DNA of 64,000 bases, taken from positions 24,818,533-24,882,532 of the forward strand of contig JAKZAP010000001.1 of the NCBI GenBank assembly GCA_023053575.1. The letters are read 5' to 3'. Made by a program: the position numbers and the translations under genes. The notes beneath the pieces are model-generated. The model did not search any database. It saw nothing but the letters and a program-made list of their open reading frames with translations, and had not been told where the DNA came from. Positions 12,048 to 22,714 of the stretch are shown here, piece after piece (position 1 is the stretch's first letter; every line of letters begins with the position of its first letter). Source of the DNA: Branchinecta lynchi (Eukaryota > Arthropoda > Branchiopoda > Anostraca > Branchinectidae).

Positions 12048-13199
12048 GGGGATCTGATACCATTTCTCTACCGCAAACCCAAGTGCAAAAAAACGAATGA
12101 TAAACTCAGCTGAAATCGCGTACACAAATGGAACCAAATTGTTCTTACCATCGAATACACCGGAAACAAATAACAGGTACACCAACTAGCAAAAGCTGCA
12201 AGGCCCTCATTACCGAAGATGATTATGAGCTAACAGTCGACTGTTGCTTAAAAGTCCCCTACATGGCTCATAACTGCTATCGCCTATTTTTGGTTTCAAT
12301 GTACCTTACTACTGAAGTTGTCAACCCCTTTGAAATTTTCAAACTGGTGTATCTCATGAAGGAATTTTTGTACCAAAAAATGGATGACATATACTTTGAT
12401 CAGCTCATCAGTGGCTATCGATTGCCGTCGAAAAAAAAATTCTACCTGTCTTAGTTCAAAAGTTGACTTTTTTGCCGTAGGCCAACTTTCTAACGTCACG
12501 ACTTAGAAAGGAGCAAAGGATAAGCTCTAGTTTCTTTAGCAATGAGAGAACTTTTAAAGTTTAAGGGGCACATCTGATACCGTTACTCTACCGCAAACCC
12601 AAGTGCAAAAAAAAAAAATTATAAACTCAGCTGGAACCGTCACAGACATGGACAGAAACAATAGATGGCAGCACTTTCGGACCCGTGGGAAAAAGCCACT
12701 TTTTTGTCTCTGTAGATTTTTCTATTTATCACTCAAAGAAGATATGTTGGCTGTGGGGCCGGGTAACTGCCGCATATATTTAACACTTATAGATTTTAGT
12801 CCATCTTCAATTTGAAACTGGTGCCTGCCTGCTAGCGTGCTAGAACGGAGCTTTCCACTCGAAAGCAGAAACATGGTTTGATGAAACGAAAGGTTCGCTA
12901 CACAACTTGATATGGTCCTCTCCGACATAGGCTATACAACTCCACTTCACTTCGCAAACCGTATGCTCTGGCTCGATGACAAGCAAAAACCATCCTTATT
13001 GGCCCCAGGCAAGAGTTCTACGGAGCTTTCCAAAATGTAATGTCATATTCATCAATCCGGCCTAAGGTCCACGCTTTCCGTAAAAACCGCACAGGTTAGA
13101 CCCTTCCCAGTTACCAGGAATAAAATGAAATCGGAGTCATGGAAAAAAAAAAAAAAAAAAAAAAAACGAGGACAAAACCAAAGTGTTGCTCTCGCAACA
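12048..13199. mobile_element. Family 3 element, right part
   Basis: This is highly similar to 54329-54406 and 55312-56384. Shared landmarks include TGTTCTTACCATCG, the poly-A run (13143-13166 here, 56324-56349 there) and the end GTGTTGCTCTCGCAACAC, a 7-bp stem with a 4-base loop at 13181-13198. The sequence just past it (AACTAGG-AAAGCACC) continues in unit 2 at 31352 without the element, so the right insertion boundary is about 13199. The 108-codon frame at 12128-12454 is part of a repeat shared with 55207-55635 and shows no domain. Confidence 0.7.
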
Positions 13200-13320
13200 C
13201 AACTAGGTAAAGCACCCTTTCTAGAGTCAACAGAGACATTTGAGTGTTTTCTGAAATCTTAAGAGGCCCCCAACTAAGAAAGCACCAACTCACTTGTGAT
13301 TTGCGGAATGATTATTTGTT

Positions 13321-14712
13321 TTTGGGATCCCAAAACGCAAGTGGAGGGATACCTATGACATCGCAAAAGTTGTCCGTCTGTCCGTCTGTCCGTCTGTCCG
13401 TCCGTCCGTCTGTCCGTCCGTCTCTAAGTACGATAACTCTCGAAGGGAATGAGATATTTTGATGAAACTTGGTGTGAGGATTCGTTGGGTCGTCGGACCA
13501 GTCAAGTTCGCAGATGGGCTTTGGATTCAAATTAAGGGGCAAACAAAATATTTTGAAACAGCTAATGTGATAGTCGATTGTGGGCTAAGAAGACATGCTG
13601 ATCACGGTGGTGAAAATCATTCTGTCATCGGACAAGTAGTTCAGCCGGAATCCGGCCAAAACCGGAAAGTTTGTAAAAGTTTTATTTGAAGTTGATTAGA
13701 TGTTCGATTTAGGGGTAGGAAGACATGCTGAAGACGATGGTGAAGACAATTTTCTCGACTGACAAGTATTTCGCCCGGAATCCGGCCCAAACCGGAAAGT
13801 TTGTTGAAAGTAAAAGTTTTATTTGAAACTGATTAGAGGTTCAATTTAGGGGTAGGAAGACATGCTGAAGACGATGGTTAAAACTATTTTCTCGACGGAC
13901 AAGTATTTCGCTCGGAATCCGGCCCAAACCGGAAAGTTTGTTGAAAGTAAAAGTTTTATTTGAAGTTGATTAGATGTTCGATTTAGCGGTAGGAAGACAT
14001 GCTGAAGACGATGGTGAAAACTATTTTCTCGACGGTCAAGTATTTCGACCGGAATCCGGCCCAAACCGGAAAGTTTGTCAAAATTAAAAGTTTTATTTGG
14101 AATTGATTAGATGTTCGATTTAGGGCAAGAAGACATGCTGAACACTTATGTGAAAACAATTTTCTACCCGGACATGTAGTTCGCCCGGAATCCGGCCAAA
14201 ACCGAAAAACTGTTGGAAGTCAAAGTTTTATATCTAGTTGATTAGGTAAGCGATTTAGGGGTAAGAAGAGATTCTGAGTCCCTGTATGACAATCATATTT
14301 TACCCAGACATATAGTTCGACCGGAATCCGGCTGGAATTGGAAAATTTGATATAAGCTAAATTTCTATTTGAAGTTGATTAGATGTTCATTACTGCGAAA
14401 AGAAGATACCCTGCGTCTTTGAGCTTTCTTTTTTCGCCGGACAAGTAGTTCTGGAGTTCGGCAGGAACCGGGAAATTGGCAGAAGATGCAGGAAGTTTTC
14501 GTTAAAACAGATATGACTTATAGGGGTAAACACACATGCTGAAACCATATCTGAACTTGGTTTTCTCAGGTGATTAGCTATTTGGCCTTAATCTGTTTCT
14601 GAGTTTTAATTATAAAAATGTTCAAGGAGTCTGGCGATGACTGGATAAAAGACCCAGTTGTCTGGATCAGATATTGGATTTTTGGGATCCCATCGAAACC
14701 TTTGGTCTTGTT
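13321..14712 (+). mobile_element. Family 1 element, complete, about 1.39 kb
   Basis: It starts TTTTTGGGATCCCAAAACG (perfect palindrome TTTTGGGATCCCAAAA), then has a (GTCY)n tract at 13373-13423. After that come tandem copies of a 137-bp unit with GAAGACATGCTGAA, GGACAAGTA and CCGGAATCCGGCC, and it ends GGGATCCCATCGAAACC then CTTGTT at 14712. It is non-coding, and the 137-bp period cannot hold one frame. Structure and (GTCY)n core match Helentron-associated HINE/DINE-1/pearl-like elements. In unit 2 the same site is occupied by a Family 2 element (31466-33132). Confidence 0.85.
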
Positions 14713-14910
14713 CTTAAGTGGAAAGGTTGCGTTAGTAGATACCGACTAAGGTGAACCAGTTTGAATAGGCAGGAAATCATTTTTTTGTTGCCCCTCGATC
14801 TTTGCACCCTTCCTAGAGTCAAAAAAGGCATTTGAGTGTTTTCTGAGATCTTAAGAGGTCACCAACTAAGAAAGCACCAACTCACTTGCGATTTTCGGAA
14901 TAATTTTTTG

Positions 14911-15472
14911 TTTTTGGGACCCAAAACGTAAGTGGAGGGATACCTATGACATCATAAAAGTTGTCCGTCTGTCCGTCCGTCCATCCGTCTGTCCGTCTGT
15001 ACGCACTATAACTCTCGAAGGGAATGAGATATTTTGATGAAACTTGGTGTGAGGATTGTTTGGGTCAAGAGTAAGGTCAACTTCATAGATGGTCTCTGTA
15101 GCCCTACATTTAGGTGTGGGGGAGGGGTTTAATTTAAGGGACAAATGAAATATTTTAAAACATATAATGTGATAGTCGATTGTGGGGGAAAGAAGACATA
15201 CTGAACACGATGGTGAAAACCATTTTGACAAGTAGTTTGCCAGGAATCCGGCCAAACCGGAAAGTTTGTTAAAAGTAAAAGTTATATTTGAAGTTGATTA
15301 GATGTTTGATTTAGGGATAAGAAGACATGCTGAAAATGATGGTGAAACACATTTGTTCGCCGAACAAGTATAGTAAGCCCGGAATCCGGCCAAAACCGGA
15401 AAGTCTTTTAAAAGTAAAAGTTTTATTTGAAGTTGATTAGATGTTCGATTTAGGGATAAGAAGACATGCTGA
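14911..15472 (+). mobile_element. Family 1 element, truncated at right
   Basis: It has the left-end palindrome (TTTTTGGGACCCAAAACG), a (GTCY)n tract and about two and a half 137-bp repeats, but no CTTGTT end. It stops at GACATGCTGATATCC. Unit 2 has the same truncated copy at 33333-33893 with the same junction, so this insertion and its truncation predate the segmental duplication. Confidence 0.8.
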
Positions 15473-15843
15473 TATCCTACTTTCGACTCACGTTCCTCTT
15501 TCTCTCTCTGCTTCTCAAAGCAAGTAAAAATAAATCCTTTGTAATTCAGTAAGTACCTCACAAGACTCAGAACGTGATTAAATTTCCATCGGGCCAAAAC
15601 CTAGAACATGGCGTCGTACAAGTCGTGGTACCAACGAATATCGAACCACGCTAAATATCTTTGGAACACTGACGACCAAGATGGCGTCGGCGTTCCAAAG
15701 CGTATTATCTGTCCACGTAGATTGGATCTGACGAAAAGGAAAGGGGCATCCACCCGCAACAGTTTCCTTGTCTATAAAACCGTTTAATGATTTCTGTTGT
15801 GATTTATACGGAGTCAAACGATTTTGCCATAATGAGCCTGTTC

Positions 15844-15941
15844 CATCCTACTTACCGTAGTTACTGCGCATGAGGTCACAAATTCCGGCTTTTTGCCGTC
15901 AATGCTAATAGTTACTATTGATAAGAGGGTGGAACACGCTC
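15844..15941. mobile_element. MITE with GAGCSTGTTCCAYCCT ends, internally deleted
   Basis: Terminal inverted repeats are GAGCCTGTTCCATCCT on the left and AGGGTGGAACACGCTC on the right. The full-length copy in unit 2 (34256-34565, 310 bp) and a third copy in the ARID intron (57766-58041) show that about 212 bp is missing here between GTCAATGCT and AATAGTTACTATTG. Confidence 0.75.
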
Positions 15942-16532
15942 AATATGAACGCGAATTTCTTGTATGGTGATGAAAGTGAAACACTTCCATTTGACCGTAT
16001 CTTATACCTGATGTGTATTCGAGTCCAGAACGTAAAATCACACCAGTAACATGTTCCCCATGAAGTAAAATGTCAGCTGGAAACCTAAAAACAAAATAGA
16101 AAACATTAAAAACACGAATTTTGTACCTCTCTGGGTTTCTTAACTTGTACAGTTTTTTTTCTCTACAATATGGTGTAAAAATCATTTCTGTTGCAGTTTG
16201 TTTGCGGTCGAGTCATATCTGCCGCGATTGGCTGTACTGGCTGAACTAGTATTAGGCTATAGGCAAGATAGGTCCTTTAAGATTATCAGATTAAGGGAGA
16301 AGTCAATCCTCCGCTTTGATTAGCTTGAGATTTTGGAGCTCAGACAGCACTGAGCTAGTTACACCATTACCGGTGTCATAACGTCTTACGAAAGAGGGAA
16401 CGAAGTTCTTGTAGCACTCTTTTTTAGTATTATAGGGGGGTCAAAGTGAGTCTTCTGATTTGGCTTGGGTCATCTGCTTTTAGCATTTCCTTCGTGTTCG
16501 CGTGAACTAAATATCTGCCCTTTATATTTCAG

Positions 16533-16569
16533 CCTCGGAAGAATACACTCAACGGTGCAAGAAGTGGAG
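16533..16569 (+). CDS. ARID1: ARID1/Osa-like gene, small exon B (copy 1)
   Basis: This 37-nt microexon has acceptor TTTATATTTCAG and donor GAG|GTTAGT. Its first base completes the codon left by exon A (GG+C, glycine). It then reads LGRIHSTVQEVE and ends in phase 0, exactly what the ARID exon at 57328 needs. A plus B is 81 nt (27 codons), so the pair is frame-neutral. The copy in unit 2 (37074) keeps length, splice sites and phase. Yet 16 of 37 bases differ, including an unbroken block of 12, while about 50 bases of intron just upstream differ at one position. The product is a short linker with several acidic residues before the ARID domain; function unknown. Assignment rests on phase and duplication logic, not on homology of the peptide. 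Confidence 0.6.
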
Positions 16570-16822
16570 GTTAGTAGACACTACCCCTGATTCCCTCTCC
16601 CCCTCCCCGGCTCACAAATAATAATACTGGGTCGGGCTAGCCACAGAAAGTAAAATTTGAAAAATTTAATTTCGAAAAGAAGATGCTACAAACCTGCACT
16701 GTCAGAAGTTTCATAACAGACAACACGAGGATGAGCGGTTTCTACAGATAACGCACAACAGATAACACTTGGGATGTTATATCTTTTCGTGACAAACGTT
16801 ATGCATGAAACGTTATGCACCA

Positions 16823-16947
16823 CAAGCATTGCCAGGAAAAGCCGAATACCGCCAAAAAACATCTGCTGAATTTTCCATAGCATATGACAAACAAAAAAGT
16901 CAGCAGATGCTTTTTTGGCGGTTTTTGCTCTACCTGCCAATGCTTGT
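16823..16947. other. Long imperfect intronic hairpin
   Basis: The arms ACCGCCAAAAAACATCTGCT and AGCAGATGCTTTTTTGGCGG pair over about 22 bp with one bulge. Outer arms CAAGCATTG/CAATGCTTG extend the stem, and flanking TTATGCA repeats extend it further. It lies about 250 bp after exon B. The unit 2 copy (about 37364-37488) has TAACTGCTGA in the left arm, which breaks two or three pairs. A palindromic MITE remnant is the simplest reading; a small-RNA precursor is less likely because pairing is not preserved. Confidence 0.6.
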
Positions 16948-17156
16948 TATGCATAACATGCATCCACTTTCTGCCCAATCAAACCTTTCATCGTGTTGTA
17001 TTTAGAAAGGGCTAGACCTATCTGTCCTCTGTTATGCACATGATGATAAGCAGAATCTAGCCTTGAAAATTATTTCGAGAATATTTTTGCAAATTATCAC
17101 GGAATAGGATTGTCTATGCATATTGTCTATGATAATCAGGGGTGTCGCTATCGGGG

Positions 17157-17533
17157 CCTTCGAATTAAGAAAAAAAGCTAATCTGGGCGCTCGCAGAGTG
17201 CCCGACCAAATAAATTAAGCTAATCTGGGACATATTTCGAAAATAAATATAACATTTTCGTGGTTGCCCGTTATTCTTAAACTGACGTACGATCTAATGC
17301 AAAATGACAAGCTGAAAACCAAAATGAAGTCGGATCTAGCGTATACACCACCAGACAAAAGTTAATGTAATTTTTTCAACCTTTTTTGCAAAAAAGTAAA
17401 AATTTTCGTACTCGTCCGATTTTCTTGAACAAAAGTACGATGTCCAGTGTACCAGAAAAAAGTTTCATAATCATCAACGTATAATCTCTACAAATTTGAG
17501 TAAACAAGAATATTATTAAGAAAAGTGAATTAC
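17157..17533. mobile_element. Unit 1-specific insertion of about 375 bp
   Basis: Unit 2 reads straight from GATAATCAGGGGCGTCGCTA to TTACGGACCAAACTGG (37668-37725), while unit 1 has this extra block between the same flanks. Part of the block (about 17281-17330) matches the reverse complement of 48760-48805 (CAGCTTGTCATT...CATCGTAC), so it is a dispersed repeat. No terminal repeats or coding capacity were recognised. Confidence 0.5.
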
Positions 17534-19936
17534 GGACCAAACTGGTTTTCAAGGTCAGTGTTTGAAATCGTGCTCAACATCCTTCGTACACCTTATAAAT
17601 TGTTTTTCAAAAGAGATAATCAAATTGCAACTAGTATTGACTAGTGTTCACAGCTTCGTCTTGTGCAACGGATTAAGCTATCGACTAAGCTTTTGGGTTT
17701 TCTGCATGATTGGAGCTATTAGTTTTGTAGAGTTTCAACACAGAAGTGAGAAGTCCACCAAAAGTCTCGACTTCCAATAAACCAGATCGTTCGCTTTTTA
17801 TGAAGTTTCTCCAAATACTTGAACTCAAGCTTTAACATCCGATACTAGAGCAGTCCTGATCAATTCCTGTATATTTTCTAAGGAATGATTACCTTCTACA
17901 TCCTCAACACTTACTGCCTTGTTCATCAGCTTGATGTGCAAGCTTTTTAGTTCCATGACGTAGAGTGACATGGCCACGTAGGCTATGGTTCTTGCGATCG
18001 CTTTTCCGCTGGGCGTTGAGGGACATCTCCGAGTCCTGACTCCCAGTCCTGACTCCGGATATCTTCGGACTAACTCAATCTCAGAGTCCTGACTCCCAGT
18101 CCTGTCTTCGGGTCCTGAGATATTTGAGTCCTGATTCCTCTGAACAAGCTCATCGTGGTATGGAATCCTTTAAGTTTCAGGACAGACTCTGAAAGCCAAC
18201 TTCCTGGTGAAGGTGCTTCGACCATTTTCATGACTTCCCACCAGGGGTAGGTCAAAGGTTACATCGAGAGTAAATATGCGTCGGCTCGCCTGGTCTGGAG
18301 AAAACGCATAACCGAGTAAATAGATGTGTCTTCAATAGCTGGAAGATCAATCGTTGAGATGAAAAGCGTAAACTATTTTGCTGTGTTCCATTCCAACACA
18401 GGTTTGTAATATATTCCGAATCCAAACCGCATGAACCCGTCCTTGGCTGTTAAGTATCGGAGGGTAGAGGCCGCATTTAAGCGAAACGCGGAACCGGTTT
18501 AACCAGGACGGTCTGCGCCAAGATGGATATTTTCCGAATCTTCTCTACTTCATTTTACCATAAAACTTATAAACACATATCAGGTATCTTTCTTCTCTAT
18601 AATAATAATGTGTAAGTTCTGAGCTTGACACTGCTCCGGTTGCCAAGTTTTCCCTTTTGTTCACTTGAACATGGGTACGCTAAAGCCCATTTGGCCGAAA
18701 AATCGGCAAACTGGGTAAGCCTCTCTGTGCCAGTATATCTTTCAACCAAACCGTTTGATTTTCATCCCGTAAAGGCTTGGACTACTGCATCGTCTGATTT
18801 AATTATTTGATTGCTGCCCCTGCTCAAAGCCCGTGAGGCGTTAACCCGCCATACAGGACCATGTCAGACAACAGTCTTTTCAGTGCCAATCGGGGCGTCA
18901 TCAGTGTATACATTTCCCCCTGAATTTTCTCCACCTCTTTTCTTGGGGAACAAAATAATTTATGTGGACCGAAAATTCGTCATTCGAACGGCAAGATTTC
19001 ATGTAGTCTTCTAGCACTGACACGGGCCAAGCATGTGAATCTGAATTTTTTGTTTTTGTTTTTTCTTTATGGCAAAAAAGTCGACATAAAATGTTTTCAT
19101 GGTTTTCCCTTTCTACTTTGGAAACACCAAAACGCTCTATGAAAACTTCCGGACAGCCGCCGTTGGGATCCTCTGTGTGTCAAACAACCGCGAAACAATA
19201 CAAAACTATACCAAATAGAGAACTTGGTTTCCAAATGTGAACTGTTTTGAAACGTTTTGTTCCTTATCTGCCAATCATTTCAGGGTTTTCGCAATATATG
19301 TAAATTTTGCCAGTGACAAGGGAACTGCGTCTTTAACTGTCAAACGTCCGACCGCCAGCTCGTCAAAAGACGCTTAGTTTCGAAAACACCCGACCCAAAA
19401 GGTACAGTCAGTCTGACGATACCATTTTGTAGGCCAAAAAATCCTGATTCAGAATATGCTTGGAACGGTGGTATCCGACGCTGGCTTAACTCCTAAAAAC
19501 ACTTTTTTGTTTTTGTTTATACTTGCTTTTTGAAAGTGTTAGACCCCTTCTCGAAAAGTACCTATTTTAGTTGAGAATTGCTCAACAGGTAGTGCGCACA
19601 AGCAAGAATCGCCGCTAATTAGTTAACCCACCCTACAGAGAAGACACTGAAGAGGAGATAAAATTGCGAAACAAACATGACAGTAAAAGCAACTAAAGAT
19701 CAGACTTTCTTGCTACTTACTCAGAGAACACCTCCCCCCTTCGGGTCACCCCTGCCCATACCAGTACAAACTGAACAAGCCAAACCAGCCAACACTAGCA
19801 AAGCCGGGATATGGCACTTGAGTATGCTCAAATGCCATAAAAACTAATATCCAGGTATATCACTAAGGGCTAAACTTTCTCACAATTTGACAAAATTTGA
19901 TGAAAGTGAGGTGACCGTTCAGATAGCACGGTCAGT
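17534..19936. other. Duplicated intron; GAGTCCTGACTCC repeat, no gene
   Basis: The block is shared with unit 2 (37718-41580, which contains extra DNA at about 38755-39030 and 39800-41395). At 18028-18140 GAGTCCTGACTCC-type units recur six or so times and form partial palindromes; unit 2 has the same array at 38206-38312. CTTGGCTGTTAAGTATCGGA and following sequence around 18442 is repeated in degenerate form in unit 2 at 38907. No exon-like segment with splice sites stood out. Confidence 0.45.
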
Positions 19937-20022
19937 TACCACGGTCGAACCGTGGTATCTGAATATTAGATATCATGATAACTGCAAAAACACCTTTTGA
20001 CCGTGGTATCAGATACCACGGT
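19937..20022. repeat. Two adjacent near-perfect CCACGGT palindromes
   Basis: TACCACGGT-CGA-ACCGTGGTA (19937-19957) has perfect 9-bp arms. ACCGTGGTATC-A-GATACCACGGT (20000-20022) has perfect 11-bp arms with a single-base centre. Both are preserved base for base in unit 2 (41623-41643 and 41687-41709). They could be a palindromic transposon end or a binding-site pair; the sequence alone does not decide. Confidence 0.65.
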
Positions 20023-20349
20023 AACTGCGAAAACGACTTTATCTGCAACGACGCAACTATCGTTTTTCTGAGCGAGTTTTTCTTGACGTGTGGACTATCT
20101 GTATACACTGGTGAAGGAAGACACAGACACAAAAATTAACACAAGGTTTTGATTGGGTCCCAAACGAAAATACTTGTTGACTTCTTTTTAATGCAGACAC
20201 ATCAGGTCTTGCAGATTTTTGGTATTCATAGCAAACGGTGAATTCATTGATTTTTGCCTGGCTAAACGATTGCGAACAAATACCATAGAAACCTTCAGCA
20301 ACAAGACCAAAGGCTTAGACTGGATCCCAAAGGAGAATATTTGTTGATT

Positions 20350-22644
20350 TTTTATGGCACTTGATCTTACTCAAGTGCCATATAGCGATTGTAATTTCTG
20401 TCCGTCAGTCGGTCTGTCGGTCTGTCGGTCCCGGTTTTGCTAGTTCGGGCACTTCCAGATAAGCTAGGACGATGAAACTTGGCAGGCATATCAGGAACTG
20501 GACCAGACTAAATTAGAAATGGTCGCTTCCCCGATCCGACCATCTGGAGGGGAGTGGAGGGAGGGGGAATCCGGAAAAAATAGGGAAAATGAGATATTTT
20601 TAGCTTACGAACGGGTGATCGGATCTTAATGAAACTTGATACATGGAAGGACTTCGTGTCTCAGACCCTCCATTTTAAATCCAGACCGGATCCGGTGACA
20701 TTGGAGGGAGTTGGAGGGGGAAACCGGAAATCTTGGAAAACACTTAGAGTGGAGGGATCCGGATGAAACTTGGTGGAAAGTACAAGCAAAAGTCCTAGAT
20801 ACGTGACTGATATAACCGGAACGGATCCGCTCACTTTGGGGGAGCTGGGGGGGGGGAGAAGTCCGAATTTGTAGTGATCCCGCGAGTTCCGTGCTTCCTG
20901 ATGTGCTGGGACGATGGAAATTGACAGACATGTCTGGGACCCGACCAGATTAAATAGGAAATCGTCAATTCCCCGATTTGACCATCTGGGGGGGGGGGGA
21001 GTGAGGGAGGGTGAAGCCAAATTTGAGGTATTTTTAGCTTGCGAACGGGTGATCAAATCTTGATGAAAGTTGATATTTAGGATGACCTCGTGTCTCAGAC
21101 GTCTCACTTTAAATCCGGGCCGGATCCGATGACACTGGGGGAAGTTGGAGGAGGGAACCGGAAATTTTGAGAAACGCTTAGAGTGGAGGGATCGGGATGA
21201 AACTTGGTGGGAAAAACAAGCACAAGTCCTAGACACGCCATTGACATAACCGGACCGGATCAGGGCACTGTGGGGGAGTTGGGGTGGGGGTCCGGATTTC
21301 TAGCGATCCCGCGAGTTCGGCATACTTCCTGATGTCCTAGGGCGATGAAACTTGGCAGGTATGTCAGGGATCCGAACAGATTGACTTGAGAACAGCCGTT
21401 TCCCCGACCCGACCATAGTGGGTGGAGTGGGTGGATGGGGAGTCCCGAATCTAGTGGCGTGCATAACTTTTGAACGGGTGATCGGATTTGAATGAAACTT
21501 GTCTGGTGAGCTATCGCCTCGGACGTTCAGTGTCACGTCCGGGTCGGGTCCGATACCTGTGGGGATGGGGGGGGGGTGGAAAACTCAAGAAACTCTAAAA
21601 GCAGAGGGATTGGGACGAAACTTAATGGATGGAACAAGCATTAGGCCTAGATGAAATTGACGGAGCCAGATGGTTTCGGGGCTCTGTGGGGGGAGTTGGA
21701 GGGGGTTTCCTGGAATTCCGGTAGTCGTGAGTTAGAATAGTTCCAGATGTAAAACGACAACGAAACTTTGCAGGCATATTAGCGACCCGAATTATCTTGA
21801 CTTAAGGTTCTGACACAACATACCCCCGGAAACTTCCGTTCCTAGATCCGAGCATTTTTGGGGGAGCAAGAGAAGAGAAATATGGAAATTGACTTCTATA
21901 AATTGGAAACGAGTGGTCTGATTCGAGTGAAACTTCATGGGTGATACGAATCGATGGCCTCGACATGTAAAACATGCGTTCGAACCATATGCGACCACGA
22001 TTAGGGGAATTGGGGGTGGGGGGACTTTTGACATGCATACAAACCAAACGGATGGACCGAATGAGATGCAAATTCGACAGTGCCGAGTTTATGCGGCCTA
22101 GATTTGTTTTTTGGCGTCCGGGCCGGATTCGGCCAAGGTAGGGAGGGTACTGGAAACTTGCAGATAGGCTATGCTCCAATTTCAGTAAAACTTGATGGAC
22201 AGGAACAGGGAATTAAGAGATTGGGCCCGAACCGGCTCCGAAAACGTTGGTGGGAGGGAGGGGGGGGTACCGGAACTTTCCAAAAATGCTCAGATTCGAG
22301 AGAAACTTGATAGATGGTATAAAAGAAGATGCTTTAGGTGGTCGATTTTTTTTATTCCGAACCAGATTCGGCCGCGGTAGGTGGAGATAGAGTGAGTACC
22401 GGAAATCGTGTAGCACGTCTAGGGATCAAACAAATGGATTTATTGGGATGAAAGTTTAAACAGTCATGTGCATTTGCTACAGACAATCGAAACGATGCCG
22501 GAACTGCTCAGAAATGAGTGAAACTAAATATCCTCTTTCTATTTCCAAACCGCATTTGTCGATGGCGGGTGTATTTTGTGACGTTCTCTTCTACTTTCTT
22601 GTATAGCCTACTCGTACAAGTGCCATATGAGCTCGTAGCTCTTG
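20350..22644 (+). mobile_element. Family 2 element, about 2.3 kb, at unit 1/unit 2 junction
   Basis: The left hairpin is ATGGCACTTGATCTTACTCAAGTGCCAT-type (20353-20383), then GTCGGTCT repeats, several internal repeats, and a right end CAAGTGCCATATGAGCTCGTAGCTCTTG-type at 22617-22644. The empty site is visible at the end of unit 2: TTGATTTTTT runs directly into ATCACAGG (42030-42044), whereas here the element lies between the T-run and TTATCACAG. Confidence 0.8.
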
Positions 22645-22714
22645 TTATCACAGATAATCGGGTCTGCTATATAGATCTTTGGTCTTTGCAGACCCCCCCC
22701 CCCACCGATTTTTT

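Larger units (their letters stand above)
1140..22644. repeat. Segmental duplication, unit 1 (carries exons A and B)
   Basis: This is the first of two near-complete tandem units. It starts at TTATCACAGATAATCG followed by a poly-C tract and a Family 2 hairpin (1156-1250); the same start recurs at 22645 and 42036. Blocks shared with unit 2 include 2940-5090 with 26260-29220, 9916-10447 with 29225-29752, 13204-13320 with 31350-31465, and 14712-20350 with 33130-42035. Unit-specific DNA includes a region absent from unit 2 (about 5090-9915), a Family 3 segment (about 12048-13199), a Family 1 element (13321-14712) and a Family 2 element (20350-22644). Confidence 0.85.

Noticed and set aside
20661..21236. 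191-codon minus-strand frame, longest in the window
   Set aside because: It lies wholly in Family 2 repeats, is matched by overlapping frames in the same DNA and has proline/serine runs from poly-G tracts; no domain seen.
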